A stretch of DNA of 64,000 nucleotides from Roseiarcus sp036489975. Its GTDB lineage: Bacteria; Pseudomonadota; Alphaproteobacteria; Rhizobiales; Beijerinckiaceae. The notes beneath the pieces are model-generated. The model was not told the origin of the DNA and did not search any database. It saw only the letters and a program-made list of their open reading frames with translations. Shown here in pieces: positions 62,225 through 64,000 of the stretch (positions are counted from its first letter, which is position 1; the number at the start of each line of letters is the position of its first letter). Location: contig DASXES010000140.1 in the NCBI GenBank assembly GCA_036489975.1, positions 1 to 64,000 on the forward strand. Reading direction: 5' to 3'. Both the position numbers and the translations under genes were made by a program.

Positions 62225-62789
62225 GGCTCCATCCCTTGTTTGAGGCTCTGCTCAGATTGCTGATCACCACGAGACGATGGAACCTCGCGATCAGCGCGAG
62301 ATACATGCGGCCCAACGCGTTGTGGCAGCGGACCACGGTTGTCGCAACCAGTTCGTCGCCCGAGCCGTCAGGCCTGGCGCGTAGCAGCAACGAAAGCCGA
62401 AAGTCGAGGTGGCGGTCGTCCTCGCCCAGAATCAATTCGCGATCGGAGCGAGAGAGAATGCGGAAGAAGTCGATGCGTTCAGCCTTGTCAGCGATCGCTG
62501 CGCGGCGCACCTCCTGAGTGGTCTTCACATTGAATCCCGCGACGAGCTGGTCGCGCAGGCCCAGAAGCAGCCTTATCCAGGGCGCAGGGTCCGCCAACGT
62601 GGATCGCGCAAGACTGACCATGCCCTTCGCCGCGTCTGCGGCGTTGATTGGAACTGCGTAAGCGTCAACCAGATCGGCGTCCCTAAACCAGCCGGCGACG
62701 CCGCTTTCGGTAGGCGGGGGCACCTCTCTGACTCCGCGGCGCGACCCGGATCTCGGCGCATCCGCATCAACGTGGGTTCTCTGGTTCAT
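62202..62789 (-). CDS. DUF2867 family protein
   Basis: The 195-residue soluble protein has the family layout: DADLVDAYAVPI, APWIRLLLGLRDQLV, FFRILSRSDRELILGEDDRHLDFRLSLLL and ATTVVRCHNALGRMYLALIARFHRLVV. DUF2867 proteins have a START/polyketide-cyclase-like fold prediction and unknown function. It is translationally coupled to the aldehyde dehydrogenase that follows, and lies 33 bases after the MetE-like gene on the same strand. Confidence 0.8.
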   Translation of the reverse strand: MNQRTHVDADAPRSGSRRGVREVPPPTESGVAGWFRDADLVDAYAVPINAADAAKGMVSLARSTLADPAPWIRLLLGLRDQLVAGFNVKTTQEVRRAAIADKAERIDFFRILSRSDRELILGEDDRHLDFRLSLLLRARPDGSGDELVATTVVRCHNALGRMYLALIARFHRLVVISNLSRASNKGWSLEHRNLG

Positions 62790-62821
62790 GAACCAAACTT
62801 AGGCGCGAACTTGGGCGAGCG

Positions 62822-63937
62822 CTATGCCCCGCCCCACACCTCTTCGGCGATCTCGACCAGGCGCGCGAGCTTGATCCACTGATCGGCCTCGCTGAGATCA
62901 TTGCCGTGTGCGGTCGAGGAGAAGCCGCACTGATGGGAGAGCGCGCATTGCTCGAGGGCGACGTATTTCGTCGCCTCCTCGATACGGCGCTTGACGTCAT
63001 CCTTGGGCTCGGGGGCAGCTTTTTTGGAGCTCATGAGGCCGAGCACGATCGTCGCGCTCTTCGGCGCGAACCGGAGGGGCGCGAAGTCGCCCGAACGCTC
63101 GTCGTCATATTCGAGGAAGAAGCCGTCGATCTTCATTTCGTTGAGCAGGATCTCGGCGACCGGCTCATAGCCGCCCTGCGCGACCCAGGCGCTCTTGAAA
63201 TTGCCGCGGCAGAGATGGACGCAGACCGTCATGTCCTTGGGCCGGTCGCGGATCGAATCGTTGATGAGCCGGCAATAGAGACGCGTGAGCGCGTCCGGGT
63301 CGTCGCCGCGCGCCTTGGTGCGGGCGCGAATGTCGGGATCGCAGAGATAGGCGAGGTTGGTGTCGTCGAACTGCAGATAGCGCAGGCCCCGCGCCGCGAG
63401 ATCGGCGACCTCGGCGCGATAGGCGGCGGTCAGATCGTCGTAGAAAGCCTCGAGGTTCGGATAGACCGCATCGCTGATCGCCTCACGCCCGCCGCGAAAA
63501 TGCAGCATCGAAGGCGCGGGGATGCAGACTTTCGGGGTGCGGGTCGTAGCGGATCTGAGGAAATCGAAGTCCGCCCCCTGAATAGGGCCAACCCATTTGA
63601 CCTTGCTGCCGACATGCATGGTTGGCGGCGCGAAGCCGACCTTGGTTCCGTCGTCCTTCTTGAAATGCGCGGCGAATTCACCGTAAGTCGTCTCGACCCC
63701 TTCGAGACGTTCGAGGAAATCGACGTGGAAGAAGGTGCGGCGAAACTCGCCGTCGGTGATCCCCTTAAGGCCCACATTCTCCTGGGCGCGCACCACCGCG
63801 CGGATGCACTCGTCCTCGATCGCATGCAGTTCGGCCGCGGGGAGCTTGCCGGCCGCGAAGCGCTCGCGCGCCTCGCGCAGCCGCTCGGGGCGGAGATAGC
63901 TGCCGACATGGTCGGCTCGAAACGGCGGACGGGGCAT
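62822..63937 (-). CDS. MetE C-terminal-like cobalamin-independent methionine synthase family protein
   Basis: ATG 63937 has AAGGGAGGAGA upstream; 371 residues. The protein contains only the catalytic barrel of MetE: FRADHVGSYLRPERLREAR at the start, KGITDGEFRR, IPAPSMLHFRGG, YLQFDDTNLAYL, then zinc-ligand regions VCVHLCRGN (His, Cys), FFLEYDDERSGDF (Glu) and SHQCGFSSTAHGN (Cys). Full MetE is about 750 residues with an extra N-terminal barrel. Short forms like this one transfer methyl groups from other donors or act in catabolism, so calling it a methionine synthase would be premature. Confidence 0.85.
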   Translation of the reverse strand: MPRPPFRADHVGSYLRPERLREARERFAAGKLPAAELHAIEDECIRAVVRAQENVGLKGITDGEFRRTFFHVDFLERLEGVETTYGEFAAHFKKDDGTKVGFAPPTMHVGSKVKWVGPIQGADFDFLRSATTRTPKVCIPAPSMLHFRGGREAISDAVYPNLEAFYDDLTAAYRAEVADLAARGLRYLQFDDTNLAYLCDPDIRARTKARGDDPDALTRLYCRLINDSIRDRPKDMTVCVHLCRGNFKSAWVAQGGYEPVAEILLNEMKIDGFFLEYDDERSGDFAPLRFAPKSATIVLGLMSSKKAAPEPKDDVKRRIEEATKYVALEQCALSHQCGFSSTAHGNDLSEADQWIKLARLVEIAEEVWGGA

Positions 63938-64000
63938 TGTCTCCTCCCTTGGGCGTTCTTGAACGCGGCTCCTCATGTGTCACGGTGGGGTGCGCGATGG

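Noticed and set aside
60746..62263. Plus-strand frame of 505 codons opposite the aldehyde dehydrogenase
   Set aside because: The dehydrogenase has its catalytic Glu and Cys and all motifs; the plus frame is a shadow.

Overview
The window is high-GC, densely coded DNA of an alphaproteobacterium, most likely Hyphomicrobiales (Rhizobiales). The reasons are the helicase C-terminus / fdxA / carD neighbourhood, a fructose ABC operon of the rhizobial FrcBCA type, palindromic repeats of the GTCATTGCGAGC type common in this order, zwf-pgl, and frequent GTG/TTG starts with ATGA overlaps. No rRNA, tRNA, CRISPR array or complete insertion sequence was seen. A transposase start (probably ISAs1 family) runs off the left edge.

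Layout. 0-2 kb: transposase edge, then a DUF3311 / sodium:solute symporter pair. 2.1-5.7 kb: a Suv3-like helicase without its motor half, ferredoxin fdxA, and a CarD regulator with a long histone-H1-like tail. 5.9-18.7 kb (minus strand): an envelope-glycan cluster made of an MsbA-like exporter, a translationally coupled operon (epimerase, SDR, Gfo/Idh, HddA, HddC, GmhA, GmhB, transaldolase) that probably makes GDP-D-glycero-D-manno-heptose, a trimodular glycosyltransferase-methyltransferase-glycosyltransferase, and a TylF-like methyltransferase. 19-29.5 kb: a Liv-type binding protein, zwf-pgl, a ROK regulator divergent from frcBCA, an aldo/keto reductase and a Gfo/Idh dehydrogenase. Imported sugar probably feeds the Entner-Doudoroff/pentose phosphate routes.

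29.9-34.8 kb: recQ, a PEP-CTERM gene interrupted by two in-frame stop codons, and a 1.2-kb repeat-rich gap. 34.8-40.2 kb: an aspartate-type aminotransferase and the protocatechuate 4,5-cleavage genes ligK-ligI-ligA-ligB-ligC. 40.5-48.7 kb: small redox, stress and secreted proteins (cytochrome c, PEP-CTERM fragment, Tat ferritin-like protein, MXKDX repeat protein, oxidase-like membrane protein, MsrA, CmcJ/NvfI-like oxidoreductase, OYE reductase, cupins, lipoprotein). 49.2-63.9 kb: housekeeping and catabolic genes (rsmB, leuD, aldo/keto reductase, a symporter-fused hybrid histidine kinase, cobT, O-methyltransferase, kdgT, aroQ, aldehyde dehydrogenase, DUF2867, a MetE-like protein).

No wholly new system is evident. 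The most unusual items are the heptose operon with its own transaldolase, the trimodular transferase, the twice-stopped PEP-CTERM gene, the motor-less helicase, the tailed CarD, and the compact divergent promoter/operator between the ROK gene and frcBCA.
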